A stretch of 64,000 nt of DNA from Kutzneria sp. CA-103260 (GCF_018263855.1 NZ_CP073318.1:6510001-6574000), one strand, 5' to 3'; numbered from the stretch's first letter, positions 18,458 through 28,899 are shown. Made by a program: numbers and translations. The notes: generated by a model not told the origin, from the sequence alone.

Positions 18458-19063
18458 TCACAGCCAGCCGCGGTCCTCCGCGAGGCGGGCCGCCTCGGCC
18501 CGGGTCCTGGCCCCGGTCTTGCCGATGGCCGACGACAAATGGTTGCGCACCGTGCCCTCGGACAGATGCAGCGTCCTGGCCACGTCCGACACCGTGCCGC
18601 CGTCGCTGGCGGCGAGCAACACCTCCCTCTCCCGTTCGGTCAGCGGGCTCGCCCCGCTGGCCAGCGATTCCGCGGCGAGCGCGGGATCGACCACCCGAAG
18701 CCCGGCGTGCACCCGCCGGACCGCCTCAACCAACTGCTCCGGCGGCGCATCCTTGACCACGAAGCCGGCCGCACCAGCGGCCATCGCCCGCGCCAGGTAG
18801 CCGGGCCGACCGAAGGTGGTGCACACCACCACCCGGCAGCCGGGCATCGCCTTGCGCAGCTCGGCGGCCGCGGTCAGCCCGTCCTTGCCGGGCATCTGCA
18901 CATCCAGCAGCGCGACATCCGGACTGGTGCGCTGCGCGGCCGGCACCACCTCGTCGCCCGAGCCGACTTCGGCGACCACCTCGATGTCCGACTCGATGCT
19001 GAGCATCGCGGCCAGCGCGCCGCGCACCAACGCCTGATCGTCGGCGAGCAGAACCTTGATCAC
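18458..19063 (-). CDS. NarL/LuxR-type response regulator
   Basis: This 201-residue regulator has a receiver domain with acidic pair Asp8-Asp9, phosphoacceptor Asp54 in VALLDVQMPG and the conserved Lys in FVVKDAPPE. The C-terminal LuxR helix-turn-helix contains LTEREREVLLAASDGGTVSD and LSEGTVRNHLSSAIGKTG. The GTG start overlaps the stop of the kinase-like gene by GTGA. It is the only regulator in the cluster and is presumably shared by the three kinase paralogues upstream. Confidence 0.95.
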   Translation of the reverse strand: MIKVLLADDQALVRGALAAMLSIESDIEVVAEVGSGDEVVPAAQRTSPDVALLDVQMPGKDGLTAAAELRKAMPGCRVVVCTTFGRPGYLARAMAAGAAGFVVKDAPPEQLVEAVRRVHAGLRVVDPALAAESLASGASPLTEREREVLLAASDGGTVSDVARTLHLSEGTVRNHLSSAIGKTGARTRAEAARLAEDRGWL

Positions 19064-20136
19064 GACGGCACCGCCACTCTCAACCGGAATCCTCCTTCGT
19101 CGCACGGCCCGGTGACGATCCGACCACCGATGCCCGCCACCCGTTCGACCAGTCCACTGTCCATCGCGCAACCATCCGCGACCGGCCCGCCCGCGGTGCC
19201 GTTGTCCCGGACCTCCAGCCAGGATTCCCCCAGCCGGACCTCGCACCGCGTCGCGCCGCCCGCGCGCCGCAGCACCGCCGTTACCCCGTCGCGCAGCGCG
19301 TACGCGAAGGTCTCCCGGTAAGCGGGGGCCACCCGGTCCACCGCCGCCGGCAGGTCGGCCGTGATGCCGGCCGCCTCCAACGCGGCCCGTGCGCCGATTA
19401 CCTCGGCGGCCAGCGAAGCCGTGCGGTAGCCGGAAACGGTCGCTCGCACCTGCGTCACCGCCTCGCGGGCCAGGCCCTCGACCTCACGCACGTGGGCCAG
19501 TGGTGCGCCGCCGCGCTCCAACTCGGCGCACACCGCGTCGGCCCGCGCGGTGATCGCGGCCAGGCTGTGGCCGAGGTCCTCGCGTAACTCCTCGGCCAGC
19601 CGCGCCCGCTCCTCGGCGGCGGCCAGCCGTGCGATCTCCTCCTGCGCCGTCGCCAGCGCGTAGTTGGCCCGGATCAACCGGCCCATGAACCAGGTCGCCG
19701 CGAACACCGAGGCGAGCACCACCCAGTCGCTGAACAACTGGTCGAAACCCTCGTACACGATGATCAGCACGGCCGTCACGGCCAGCGTCGGCAACCCCAC
19801 GGCGAACGTCAGCCCGGTCGGCAGCATGATCGCGATCACCGACAGGCCGTAGACGAACACCCAGGTAGACGACAGCCCGAGCAGCCACACGAAGGTCGTC
19901 GGCAGCGCGAGCAACAACACCGTCAGCACCAGCTTCGATCGCGAGCCCAGCTCCCACATCCTGGTCGACGCCAGGACGTACAGCGCGGCGTAGCCGGCGA
20001 ACACCACCAGCCCGCTCACGATCTTCCAGGTCGGCGCTGCGCTGGTGACCAACTGGTACAGGCTCGGCAGCGCGAACAGCAGGAAGAAACAACTGATCTG
20101 CCACCCCATCCGGGGGTCGAACCGAAGTGTCGTCAC
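19060..20136 (-). CDS. Degenerate NarL-type histidine kinase paralogue (probable pseudokinase)
   Basis: This 358-residue protein has about six membrane helices (residues 12-155) and HisKA_3-like and ATPase-like regions. The H-box reads AEELREDLGHSLAAI, with Arg185 where the paralogues have the phosphoacceptor His. The N-box reads RDGVTAVLRRAGGAT, where the paralogues have VTNVLRHS. The glycine-rich ATP lid is reduced to GLVERVAGIGGRI. Kinase activity is therefore unlikely. It overlaps the regulator (GTGA) and the next kinase (GTGA), so it is kept in tight stoichiometry. A regulatory or heterodimer role is inference. Confidence 0.88.
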   Translation of the reverse strand: MTTLRFDPRMGWQISCFFLLFALPSLYQLVTSAAPTWKIVSGLVVFAGYAALYVLASTRMWELGSRSKLVLTVLLLALPTTFVWLLGLSSTWVFVYGLSVIAIMLPTGLTFAVGLPTLAVTAVLIIVYEGFDQLFSDWVVLASVFAATWFMGRLIRANYALATAQEEIARLAAAEERARLAEELREDLGHSLAAITARADAVCAELERGGAPLAHVREVEGLAREAVTQVRATVSGYRTASLAAEVIGARAALEAAGITADLPAAVDRVAPAYRETFAYALRDGVTAVLRRAGGATRCEVRLGESWLEVRDNGTAGGPVADGCAMDSGLVERVAGIGGRIVTGPCDEGGFRLRVAVPS

Positions 20137-21218
20137 GCCGATACCTCCACCCGCAGCCGGAAACCCTGGCTGGGCAACGGTCCTGCCTCCAGCCGAGCGC
20201 CGATTCCGCCCAGCCGCTGGGAAAGCCCGCTCAGGCCGTTGCCGCCGCCGGCCACCCGGGACGGCACGGCCGCCGCCGGCCGGGGATCGCCGTCGTCGCG
20301 CACCTCCAGCCAGCTGTCGCCGAGCCGAACCTCGCACCGGGTCGCGCCCGCGCTGTGCCGGAGCACATTCGTCACGCCTTCCCGCAACGCGAAGGCGAAC
20401 GCCTCCTGGTATGCCGGCTCCACGTCGTCCACCGCGAGCGGGAAGTCGGCGTTGATGCCGGCCGAGCGCAAGGCCTCCTTGGCCCCGACCAGTTCGGCCG
20501 CCAGGGACACCGCCCGCTCGCCGGACACCGTGGCCGTGATGTCGGCCAGGGCCTGACGGGACAACCGCTCCACGTCACGCATCTCGGTCAACACCCGATC
20601 GGTCGCCACACCGGATTCCAGCATCCGTCGCGCCAGTCCGGCCTTGACGGTGACGGTGGTGAGGCTGTGCCCCAACACGTCGTGCAGGTCCCGGGCGATG
20701 CGGCCGCGCTCGTCGGCCACCGCGAGCGCGGTGACCTGGTCCCGGGCCATCCGCAGCTCGCGGTTGACGTCGATCATGTGCACCACGGACCGGCACAGCA
20801 CGGCCACCGAGAGCAGGATGATCAGCAGGCCCAGGTAGTCCATGGACAGCACGACCATCAGCACCACCAGCGCCGCACCGTCGACCACGACGAACCACCA
20901 GCCCGGCACGATCACGGCGCACAGGGCGAAGGCCCAGATGAAGGCGTAGGGCGAGGCCACCGTCGAAAGCGCCGTCGCGAGTCCCATGTAGGCGATCGCG
21001 CAACCCAGCTGCCAGGCCATCGACGAACGCCACATCATCACCGGCAGCACGACGTAGCCGACGCCGTAGACCACGATGCCGGCGACGGCCAGCGCCGTGA
21101 TCCAGCCCGGACGGCCGGAGCCGAACTGCGTGATCAGCATCGGCAGCATGAACAACGTGAAGAAGGAGGCCGAGATCACCCAGCCACGGTGGATGATCCG
21201 GTTGATGTCGTCGGTCAT
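20133..21218 (-). CDS. NarL-type sensor histidine kinase
   Basis: This 361-residue kinase has roughly six membrane helices with short loops and no large extracellular domain, so the signal may be membrane-derived. The intact H-box RDLHDVLGHSLTTV has phosphoacceptor His179. The N-box is REGVTNVLRHSAGAT and the lid GGGNGLSGLSQRLGGIGARL. The ATG overlaps the stop of the upstream paralogue (ATGA). The family is the DesK/LiaS-like HisKA_3 group. Confidence 0.95.
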   Translation of the reverse strand: MTDDINRIIHRGWVISASFFTLFMLPMLITQFGSGRPGWITALAVAGIVVYGVGYVVLPVMMWRSSMAWQLGCAIAYMGLATALSTVASPYAFIWAFALCAVIVPGWWFVVVDGAALVVLMVVLSMDYLGLLIILLSVAVLCRSVVHMIDVNRELRMARDQVTALAVADERGRIARDLHDVLGHSLTTVTVKAGLARRMLESGVATDRVLTEMRDVERLSRQALADITATVSGERAVSLAAELVGAKEALRSAGINADFPLAVDDVEPAYQEAFAFALREGVTNVLRHSAGATRCEVRLGDSWLEVRDDGDPRPAAAVPSRVAGGGNGLSGLSQRLGGIGARLEAGPLPSQGFRLRVEVSA

Positions 21219-22357
21219 ACCGGCACCGGCCTCGCCACGCTGGCCCGCAGCAGGAACCCGCCGCCCGGCACCGGGCCCGCGTCGATCCGGCCGCCGATGG
21301 CGGCGAGCCGGTCGGCCAGCCCGGTCAGGCCGGCGCCGCCGCCGTTCGCCCGCGACATCCCCGCGTCCCCAGCCGCCGAACCATTGTCCCGCACCTCCAG
21401 CCAGGACTCCCCCAGCCGCACCTCGCAGCTGGTCGCACCGCTGTGCCGCAACACGTTGGTGACCCCCTCTCGCAGCACATAGGCGAACGACTCCTGGTAC
21501 TCGGGCAGCACGTTGTCCACCGCCCGGGGCAGATCGGCGGTGATGCCCGCGGAGGCCAGCGCCGCCCTCGCCCCCGCGACCTCGGCGCTCAACGAGGTGC
21601 TCCGGTATCCGGACAGCGTGGCCCGCACCTCGGACAACGCCTGCCGCGACAACTGCTCGGCCTCCCCCACCTCGATGATCAACCGCTCCACCTCCCCCGG
21701 TTTCGTCTCCAACAGCCTGCGGACCAGCCCCAGCTTCAGGGTCACCGTGGTCAGGCTGTGCCCGAGCACGTCGTGCACGTCCCGGGCCACCCGGGCCCGC
21801 TCCTCGGCCACCGCGAGCCTGGCCACCTCCCGATTGGCCTCCCGCAGATCCCCCCCGACCTTGGCGAAGCTGGAGATCCCTATGGTCAGGACCACCATCA
21901 ACACCAGGTCCGCCCAGTCGGGACCGTTCCGTGTGAGCAGGGAGACAGCGAACGCCACGACCGTGACACAACCCGCGAACACGAACGCGAAGCGCCTGGT
22001 CAACATGATGGCACCGAGCGCGAGCGCGTAGATCAACAAGGAACTGAAATCCGGCCCGTCCAAGCCCAGCGTGGCCAGGCCGAGGGCCGTGACCACGGCT
22101 ACATACCACACCTTCGCCCGCGACCCGATCGTCGACGACAGCCAGATCCCGAGCGGATAGCTGAGCAGGTAGGCGATTGTCACCGCCAGCTGCGCCGCCT
22201 TCATCGCGACCGGCGCGTCCGCCTGCGCGAGCGCCTGAAGGCCGGACACCGACCAGACCAGGAAGATGCTGGCGAAGGCGGTCGCGCCCCGACGTCGCCG
22301 GCGTTCGGCCCGCTCGCCGTCCGCCCGCGCCGAAGTGCATCCGTCCACCATGGCCAT
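21215..22357 (-). CDS. NarL-type sensor histidine kinase
   Basis: This 380-residue kinase is the first gene of the four-gene cluster. Several membrane helices (about residues 25-165) precede a linker and the intact H-box ARDVHDVLGHSLTTV (His195), N-box EGVTNVLRHSGAT and lid GGAGLTGLADRLAAIGGRI. The start is uncertain: GTG 22360, ATG 22357 and ATG 22351 are all in frame and no clear Shine-Dalgarno exists. It is divergent from the S51 peptidase across about 75 bp. Confidence 0.93.
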   Translation of the reverse strand: MAMVDGCTSARADGERAERRRRRGATAFASIFLVWSVSGLQALAQADAPVAMKAAQLAVTIAYLLSYPLGIWLSSTIGSRAKVWYVAVVTALGLATLGLDGPDFSSLLIYALALGAIMLTRRFAFVFAGCVTVVAFAVSLLTRNGPDWADLVLMVVLTIGISSFAKVGGDLREANREVARLAVAEERARVARDVHDVLGHSLTTVTLKLGLVRRLLETKPGEVERLIIEVGEAEQLSRQALSEVRATLSGYRSTSLSAEVAGARAALASAGITADLPRAVDNVLPEYQESFAYVLREGVTNVLRHSGATSCEVRLGESWLEVRDNGSAAGDAGMSRANGGGAGLTGLADRLAAIGGRIDAGPVPGGGFLLRASVARPVPV

Positions 22358-22431
22358 CACGGTAGGGCAGGAAGCTGGCAGTCCCCCATGACAACTGGCA
22401 TGGATGGCGCCGCGGCTGCCAGGATCCGGAC

Positions 22432-23160
22432 ATGGCAGCCGATCAACCGACCATCGTGGCGACCTCGGGCGGATGGGTCCGGGGCGAGCGGACCGAGCTG
22501 GAGTTCGGGCCCCTGATCCGGCTCGCGCTGGACCTGTCCGGGGCGACCGGCCAACCGAGACTGTGCCACGTGGGCACGGCCAACGGGGACAACCGCACCA
22601 TGAACGCGATGGTGACCGACGCCGGCCGGGTCGCCGGCGTCGAGGTCACCCACTTGAACCTGTTCCCGATGCCCCCGGTCGCCGATCTGGCCGGCTTCGT
22701 GCTGGACCACGACGTGGTGTGGGTGAACGGCGGCTCGGTGGCCAACCTGCTCGCGGTCTGGCAGGTGCACGGGCTCGGCGAGATCATGCGCGCGGCCTGG
22801 GAGGCCGGGGTCGTGCTCGGCGGGGTCTCAGCCGGGTCCATCTGCTGGTACACCGGCGGCGTCACCGACTCGTTCGGTCCGGAGCTGCGGGTCGTCACCA
22901 ACGGCCTGGGCCTGCTGCCCTACTCGAACGGCGTGCACCTGGACTCGGAGGAGCAGCGCAGGCCGACGATCCACGAGGCCGTGGCGGCCGGCAAGCTGGC
23001 GGAGACCCACTGCACCGACGACGGTGCCGGCCTCGTATACCGCGGCACGACGCTGGTCGAGGCCGTCTCGGAGCGGCGGCGGGGCGGTGCCTACCTGATG
23101 CGGCGCGACGAGGCGACCAGCGAGGTGGTCGAGACGGCCCTCGACGTCCGCCGGCTCTGA
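22432..23160 (+). CDS. pepE: S51 (dipeptidase E-like) serine peptidase
   Basis: This 242-residue protein has the peptidase E fold. The nucleophile-elbow motif VSAGSICWYTGG carries the catalytic Ser, WVNGGSVANLL forms the preceding strand-turn, and the N-terminal ATSGGWVRG and HVGTANGDN are typical. The family cleaves Asp-X dipeptides or, in cyanophycinases, beta-Asp-Arg. No signal peptide is present. It is divergent from the kinase cluster and convergent with the MFS gene. Confidence 0.88.
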   Translation: MAADQPTIVATSGGWVRGERTELEFGPLIRLALDLSGATGQPRLCHVGTANGDNRTMNAMVTDAGRVAGVEVTHLNLFPMPPVADLAGFVLDHDVVWVNGGSVANLLAVWQVHGLGEIMRAAWEAGVVLGGVSAGSICWYTGGVTDSFGPELRVVTNGLGLLPYSNGVHLDSEEQRRPTIHEAVAAGKLAETHCTDDGAGLVYRGTTLVEAVSERRRGGAYLMRRDEATSEVVETALDVRRL

Positions 23161-23161
23161 C

Positions 23162-24391
23162 TCACGCCCGTGCCGGCTCGGCGACACGCTGCGCCGAGTC
23201 CGGCACGATCCGCTCCAGCAGCAGCACCCCGCCCAGCGCGGCCAGGTTGAGCAGGCCGAGAGCCAGCCACGGCAGCGACCGATGCAGCTCGAACAGGGCG
23301 GTGAAGAAGGCCGGCGAGATCATGTTGGCGATGGTGAAGGAGTACTGGAAGACAGCCAGGTAGCGGCCGCGCGCGGCGAGCGGCGACAGGGCCGTGGCCA
23401 GTCCCATCGAAACGGGCGCGTGCAGCACGTCCGCCGCCGTGTACAGCAGGGTGGCCAGGATCAACGCCGGAATCACCCATTCGAGTTGATTCGGCACCAG
23501 GCCCGCGAACGCCAGGCACCACGCCGCCCAGAGGCCCGCGGCCGCGATGAGCACCCGCGTGCGTCGGTACGGCGCGACCCGCTTGATCACCGGCGCCCCC
23601 AGCAGGGCCAACAGGATCGTGTTGCCGGCCAGCAGAGCCGGCGGCAGCCACGCGGGTCCGCCGAGACCGGTCGTCACGAAGACCAACAGCCCGAGCGCGA
23701 GCATGCCGGTCGAGACAGCGAAGACCGTGTTGATTGCGGCGAACGCAACGAAGGGCCGATCTCGCAGCATGGTCGCGTAGCCGACGGCCTCGCCCGTCTC
23801 GTGGACACGGCGCGGGGCCCGCACGAAAGCCGCGATAGCGGCCGCGGCCACCAGATAGCAGACGGCCGAGCTGTTGGAGAGCACTCGATAGAGGGCGTCG
23901 CTGCCGCCGACGACGGCCAGCGTCGTGATGAGGCCGCCGATGCCCAGACCACCCGTTCGGGTCATGTTGGCCCAGGCGTACCAGCTGTCCTTGCTCATCG
24001 TGGAGACGCTGCCGTCGGAGAAGTCGGCGATCGCCGTGAACACGCTGGACCAGAAGAACCGCACGCCGATGGTGACCAGGCTGGACGCGAGGAAGATGCC
24101 GACCGGCCCGTGCACCCAGGCGAACGCGAGGTAACCGATGCCCTGCGCCACCTGCGACGCGACGACCAGTGGTAGCGGGCCGACCCGGTCGGCCAGCCAG
24201 CCGGCGAGCACTGGGATCGGCAGCGTCACCGCGTTCGCCAGGCTGACCAGCACGCCGATCAGCGCCAGCGGCACCGGCGTCAACTTGAAGAAGTAGAACA
24301 GCGACAGCGGCTGGAACATGCCGTTGCCGACCGAATCCAGGACCAGCGCGGACAGCAGCACGACACCGCCGCGGCTGCGGTTGACTGACAC
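23162..24391 (-). CDS. Major facilitator superfamily transporter
   Basis: This 409-residue protein has about 12 membrane helices. The MFS motif A-like loop GWLADRVGPLPL lies between helices 2 and 3. A drug-exporter-like sequence SVFTAIADFSDGSVSTMSKD follows helix 4. The GTG at 24391 was chosen because GGGGGA lies 8 bases upstream and the N-terminus SVNRSRGGVVLLSALVLDS begins the first helix. The substrate cannot be predicted. Confidence 0.9.
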   Translation of the reverse strand: MSVNRSRGGVVLLSALVLDSVGNGMFQPLSLFYFFKLTPVPLALIGVLVSLANAVTLPIPVLAGWLADRVGPLPLVVASQVAQGIGYLAFAWVHGPVGIFLASSLVTIGVRFFWSSVFTAIADFSDGSVSTMSKDSWYAWANMTRTGGLGIGGLITTLAVVGGSDALYRVLSNSSAVCYLVAAAAIAAFVRAPRRVHETGEAVGYATMLRDRPFVAFAAINTVFAVSTGMLALGLLVFVTTGLGGPAWLPPALLAGNTILLALLGAPVIKRVAPYRRTRVLIAAAGLWAAWCLAFAGLVPNQLEWVIPALILATLLYTAADVLHAPVSMGLATALSPLAARGRYLAVFQYSFTIANMISPAFFTALFELHRSLPWLALGLLNLAALGGVLLLERIVPDSAQRVAEPARA

Positions 24392-24546
24392 GAAGTCCCC
24401 CTTGGTGGCGTCTCCGGCAGGGAAACACGCCTTGACGGCCCACGATCTCGATACGCCCGAGCCGCCGTCAACTCGATTCCGGCAAACCCTCCAGACTAGC
24501 GCGGCCGGTCTGCCGGACCGTCCGATGTGGATCTCCGAGGGCCTGG

Positions 24547-24573
24547 TTGTCCACAGGGGCCGAGTTGTCCACA
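24547..24573. repeat. Two TTGTCCACA (DnaA-box-like) motifs, 18 bp apart
   Basis: TTGTCCACA occurs at 24547-24555 and 24565-24573 in the same orientation, each followed by GG, in the 234-bp gap between the divergent MFS and AbiEi-like genes. The nonamer equals the high-GC actinobacterial DnaA box. Nothing else here resembles an origin: there is no AT-rich stretch and dnaA and dnaN are absent. Confidence 0.6.
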
Positions 24574-25593
24574 GGTGGGGTGGAAACGAGGTCGGCCGAT
24601 GGGGCGGATGGCGCAGGCTTGCCCCATGCGCACATGCAGCCCGAGCGGGACGCACATCCAGCTCGACAAGCTCAACAACCTGTTCCCGCACCATGTCGCG
24701 CGGGCCGAGGATCTGATCGAACTAGGTCTCTGCGGCAGCTCCGTGTACCGGAGATGTCAGCCCGGCGGCCCCTGGCAGCGCGTCCTGCCCGGGGTGCTGG
24801 TGCTCGGCAGCTCGCCGCCGACATTGCCGCAGCGCATGCAGGCCGCGCTGCGTTATGCGGAACCCGACGGGGTGATCACGGGGCGCCACGCCCTGCTGCT
24901 GCACGGCATGCGATCCGCCCTACCCTTGCCGTACAGCCCCGTGCACGTGCTCGTCCCGAAAGGACGGTCGCTGCAGAGCTTCCCGGAGGTGCGGGTCGAG
25001 CGCACCACCAGGATGCCGAAACCGTTGATGCGCAAGGGTTTCCTCGTCGCACCGCTGGAACGGGCGCTGCTGGACACGGTCCGCCACGTCCGGGTCGCCG
25101 AGCAGGTCCGCGGGCCGATCACCGAGTCGATCTGGGAGCACGGCCTGCCGCCCGAGCTGATCAGGGCCGAGCTCGTCGCCGGCAACGGTCGGGGCAGCGC
25201 GCTGCCCCGGCGCGTGCTGGCCGAAGTGACAAGTGGCATCCGGACCGACGTCGAGGCACTGGCCGCCTCGCTCATCGGCACCGCCCGCCTGCCCCGACCG
25301 AAATGGAACATGCAGCTCGACGACGCCGAGGACGCCTACCTCGGACCGGTCAGCGCCTGGTGGGACGACGTGGCGGTGGCGCTGGACATCGACATGGCCG
25401 GCCGGCCGTACGACGACACCACCGACCGGCACTCCGCGCTCACCGCCGCCGGTGTGGTGGTCGTGCACACCTCACCGCAGCGGCTGCGGGACTTCCCGGG
25501 CCAGTTCGTCCAACGGCTCAAACAGGCCCACGAGTGGGCGGCCAAACGCGACCGCCCACCGGTGACCGCGAACCCGCGGCACCCCGTGGCGGC

Positions 25594-26979
<1,386 letters not shown>

Positions 26980-27274
26980 GCCAAACTCCATCCGGCCGAG
27001 ACTCGAACTGACAGGCAATTCCTGGAAGGGAGCAAGAATAGTCGGTTCCGCCACCGCGCGGACGAGGTAGGGCCTCAACGGCCGGGCGACCACCGACTCG
27101 GGCGATCACGAACCCGGCTCGGCCGGCGGCCCGACACGGCGCTCACCGAACTGCCGAGTCGTTGATCTGCTGGGTCGTCGGTCTGCTTTGCCGACACAGC
27201 CCCGCGGACCTGTCCGACCACGGATCCTCCGATCGGCCAACGCCACGGCGCGCTCCACGGGCCTCGGCGATCCC
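26980..27274. other. Non-coding stretch upstream of glyS
   Basis: These 295 bp between glyS and the tandem repeat hold no supported gene. Read on the minus strand, a TATTCT hexamer at 27035-27040 is a weak candidate -10 box for glyS. No T-box motif is visible. Confidence 0.4.
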
Positions 27275-27364
27275 GGACTGGGCGATCCTGGACTGGGCCG
27301 TCCCGGACTGGGCCGTCCCGGACTGGGCCGTCCCGGACTGGGCCGTCCCGGACTGGGCGGCTAC
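27275..27364. repeat. Six tandem copies of a 15-bp unit
   Basis: Units of GGACTGGGCCGTCCC lie at 27275, 27290, 27305, 27320, 27335 and 27350. Copies 2-5 are identical, the first differs by GGCGATCCT and the last ends GGCTAC. Each unit is itself a short inverted repeat (GGAC-N6-GTCC), so the array could form serial hairpins in RNA. It overlaps the sortase stop codon by 4 bases. The exact copies suggest slippage and likely strain-to-strain length variation. Confidence 0.92.
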
Positions 27365-27987
27365 GGGCGGGTGACCAGGGTGGCTACCGCGAACCGGTTG
27401 TCGTCGTAGCCTTCCGTGCCGCCGACGAACTCGCCGCCGCAGGTGGCCAGCACCAGCCGGTGGTCGCCGTCCAGGCCGTAGAGCTGCTTGGCCCGATTGG
27501 GCAGGTCGGCCTTGGCGACCGTGACCATCTGGGTGATCCGGTACACCCAGTCGCGGCCCGCGTTGTCCACCACGGTGACCTGCTGGCCGACCCGGTCCTG
27601 CCACAGTTCGGCGAACGGGCCGGTGCGGCCCTGCCAGTTCACGTGGCCCGCGAGCAGCGTGGCCCCCTGTGCGGCACCGAGGGTGGCGCCCCACCAGGTG
27701 GCCTGGTCGAGCTGGTCCGGCACGGACATCGTGCCGTCCTTGCTCACCTGGGCCGGGATCAACTGGGCGGTGCCGCCGGCGGGCAGGTGCACGGAGCCGG
27801 TGGTCGGCACCCCGGTCGGTCGGACCGTGGTCGTGGCGTCGGCCGTCAACGGTCCGGAACTCACGGTGGCCGGTGCGGCCGCAGTCGTCGACGAGTTGTC
27901 AGTGGGGACGAAGAACAGGAGGCCTACCAGGACTACGACAACAGCAGCGGCCGCGGAGGCGAGCAGGACGATCCGTCGTCTCGACAT
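27361..27987 (-). CDS. Class F-like sortase
   Basis: This 208-residue protein has an N-terminal membrane anchor (residues 5-28), a Thr/Ala-rich linker and a sortase domain. Catalytic residues are seen as His in LLAGHVNWQG, Cys in LVLATCGGEF and Arg in DNRFAVATL. Class F sortases of Actinobacteria anchor surface proteins or process pilins, though many have no known substrate. No LPXTG-type protein occurs in the window. ATG 27987 follows AAGGGGAAGGG; a GTG 18 bases upstream is less likely. Confidence 0.85.
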   Translation of the reverse strand: MSRRRIVLLASAAAAVVVVLVGLLFFVPTDNSSTTAAAPATVSSGPLTADATTTVRPTGVPTTGSVHLPAGGTAQLIPAQVSKDGTMSVPDQLDQATWWGATLGAAQGATLLAGHVNWQGRTGPFAELWQDRVGQQVTVVDNAGRDWVYRITQMVTVAKADLPNRAKQLYGLDGDHRLVLATCGGEFVGGTEGYDDNRFAVATLVTRP

Positions 27988-28058
27988 GGCCCTTCCCCTT
28001 CGCACCGGCTACCGCCGATTGTCCCTCGGTGGGCGGCGGCCGTCAGCGGGGGTTGTTG

Positions 28059-28442
28059 TCAGCGGGGGCTGGCAGCGGGTCCGGCGGCTTCGCCCAGGCG
28101 GACTGTGCCGGCGTCGCCGGCCAGCAGGCTCACGTGCTCGTCCGCGCGACCGTCGGCGGCGGAGACCGTCAACTCGAAGGCCGCCGGCTCGTCGGCCAGA
28201 GCGCGGGACAGCAGGGGCACCACGACTTCGCGGACCGGGAACGGCGACATGGCGCGCCGGTAGGCGACCACCGAGTCGAACTCGACGACCAGCACCCAGC
28301 GGTCGGCCGCGTCGGTCGCCCGGCCGAGCCGGCCGGTGCGGCAGCCGGGCTGCGCGGTGAGCAGCTCCAGGGCGTGGCGGGCGGTCGCGGTGAACTCGGC
28401 CGCCTCGGCCTCGGGCACCTCGAACCGGCAGACCAGCAGCAC
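28059..28442 (-). CDS. ABM (antibiotic biosynthesis monooxygenase)-like dimeric alpha-beta barrel protein
   Basis: This 127-residue protein has the ferredoxin-like pattern of the ABM superfamily: LLVCRFEVPEAEAAEFTATA, then LLTAQPGCRTGRLGRA and WVLVVEFDSVVAYRRAM. The C-terminal 40 residues extend past the usual domain. GAGGAG lies 7 bases before the GTG. Members range from monooxygenases to haem-degrading or structural proteins; no specific substrate is indicated. Confidence 0.75.
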   Translation of the reverse strand: MLLVCRFEVPEAEAAEFTATARHALELLTAQPGCRTGRLGRATDAADRWVLVVEFDSVVAYRRAMSPFPVREVVVPLLSRALADEPAAFELTVSAADGRADEHVSLLAGDAGTVRLGEAAGPAASPR

Positions 28443-28561
28443 GGTCGGACTCCTCGGGTGGTTCCGGCGGTCGGTTATGGTGGCGCATCCTCGCACCAGC
28501 GGGGACCCGCCCGCCGCCGGGGTACGGCCCGGGCGTCGACGTCGGCGGATCGAGTGGGGAC

Positions 28562-28864
28562 ATGGCCGGAGGACAGCAACCGGATCGGGGGCGTGGCCGG
28601 CGCGACCTGAAGGCGCCGCTGCTGCCGGGCAACGGGCCGTTGGCCCGGGTGCCGGCGGCCGCCGTGTTCGGGCTGGTGCTGGTGCTGTTCGCGGTGGGCG
28701 TGGTGGTGCGCGGGCCGGTAGGCGCCGGCCTGCTCGGCGCCCTCGTGCTGATCGTTCTCGGGCTGCTCGGGGCCACCTGGCGGGTGCTGTCGACGGCCGA
28801 CCGGGTACTGCGGATCGTGGTGCTGGTGATCCTGGTCGCGGTGCTGGTCTCGGTGCTCCGTTAG
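28562..28864 (+). CDS. Small two-helix membrane protein (DUF6703-like)
   Basis: This 100-residue protein has a basic N-terminus (QQPDRGRGRRDLKAPLLPGN) and two or three hydrophobic helices with a short loop WRVLSTADRVLRI. The pattern matches small actinobacterial membrane proteins (DUF6703 as I recall it). Its role is unknown. It lies before the zinc regulators, with a Zur-box-like palindrome 23 bp after its stop. Confidence 0.75.
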   Translation: MAGGQQPDRGRGRRDLKAPLLPGNGPLARVPAAAVFGLVLVLFAVGVVVRGPVGAGLLGALVLIVLGLLGATWRVLSTADRVLRIVVLVILVAVLVSVLR

Positions 28865-28886
28865 CAGGTCCGATAGCATCTGCTTC

Positions 28887-28899
28887 GATAACCATTATC
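28887..28899. promoter_or_regulatory. Zur-box-like palindrome upstream of the arsR-zur operon
   Basis: GATAACCATTATC (GATAA-N3-TTATC) is a perfect 13-bp palindrome, AT-rich in a GC-rich context, lying 102 bp before the arsR start. Actinobacterial Zur and mycobacterial SmtB operators are AT-rich palindromes of this shape. It could autoregulate the operon. Confidence 0.6.

Noticed and set aside
24541..24625. Chromosomal origin of replication
   Set aside because: There are only two DnaA-like boxes, no AT-rich region, and no dnaA, dnaN or gyrase genes nearby.
26980..27274. T-box riboswitch for glyS
   Set aside because: No T-box sequence, specifier loop or terminator pair is visible.
27275..27364. 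CRISPR array
   Set aside because: The unit is 15 bp with no spacers and no cas genes nearby.
27162..27409. Plus-strand peptide of repeated DWAVP units
   Set aside because: It arises from translating the 15-bp tandem repeat; there is no ribosome binding site or homologous domain.
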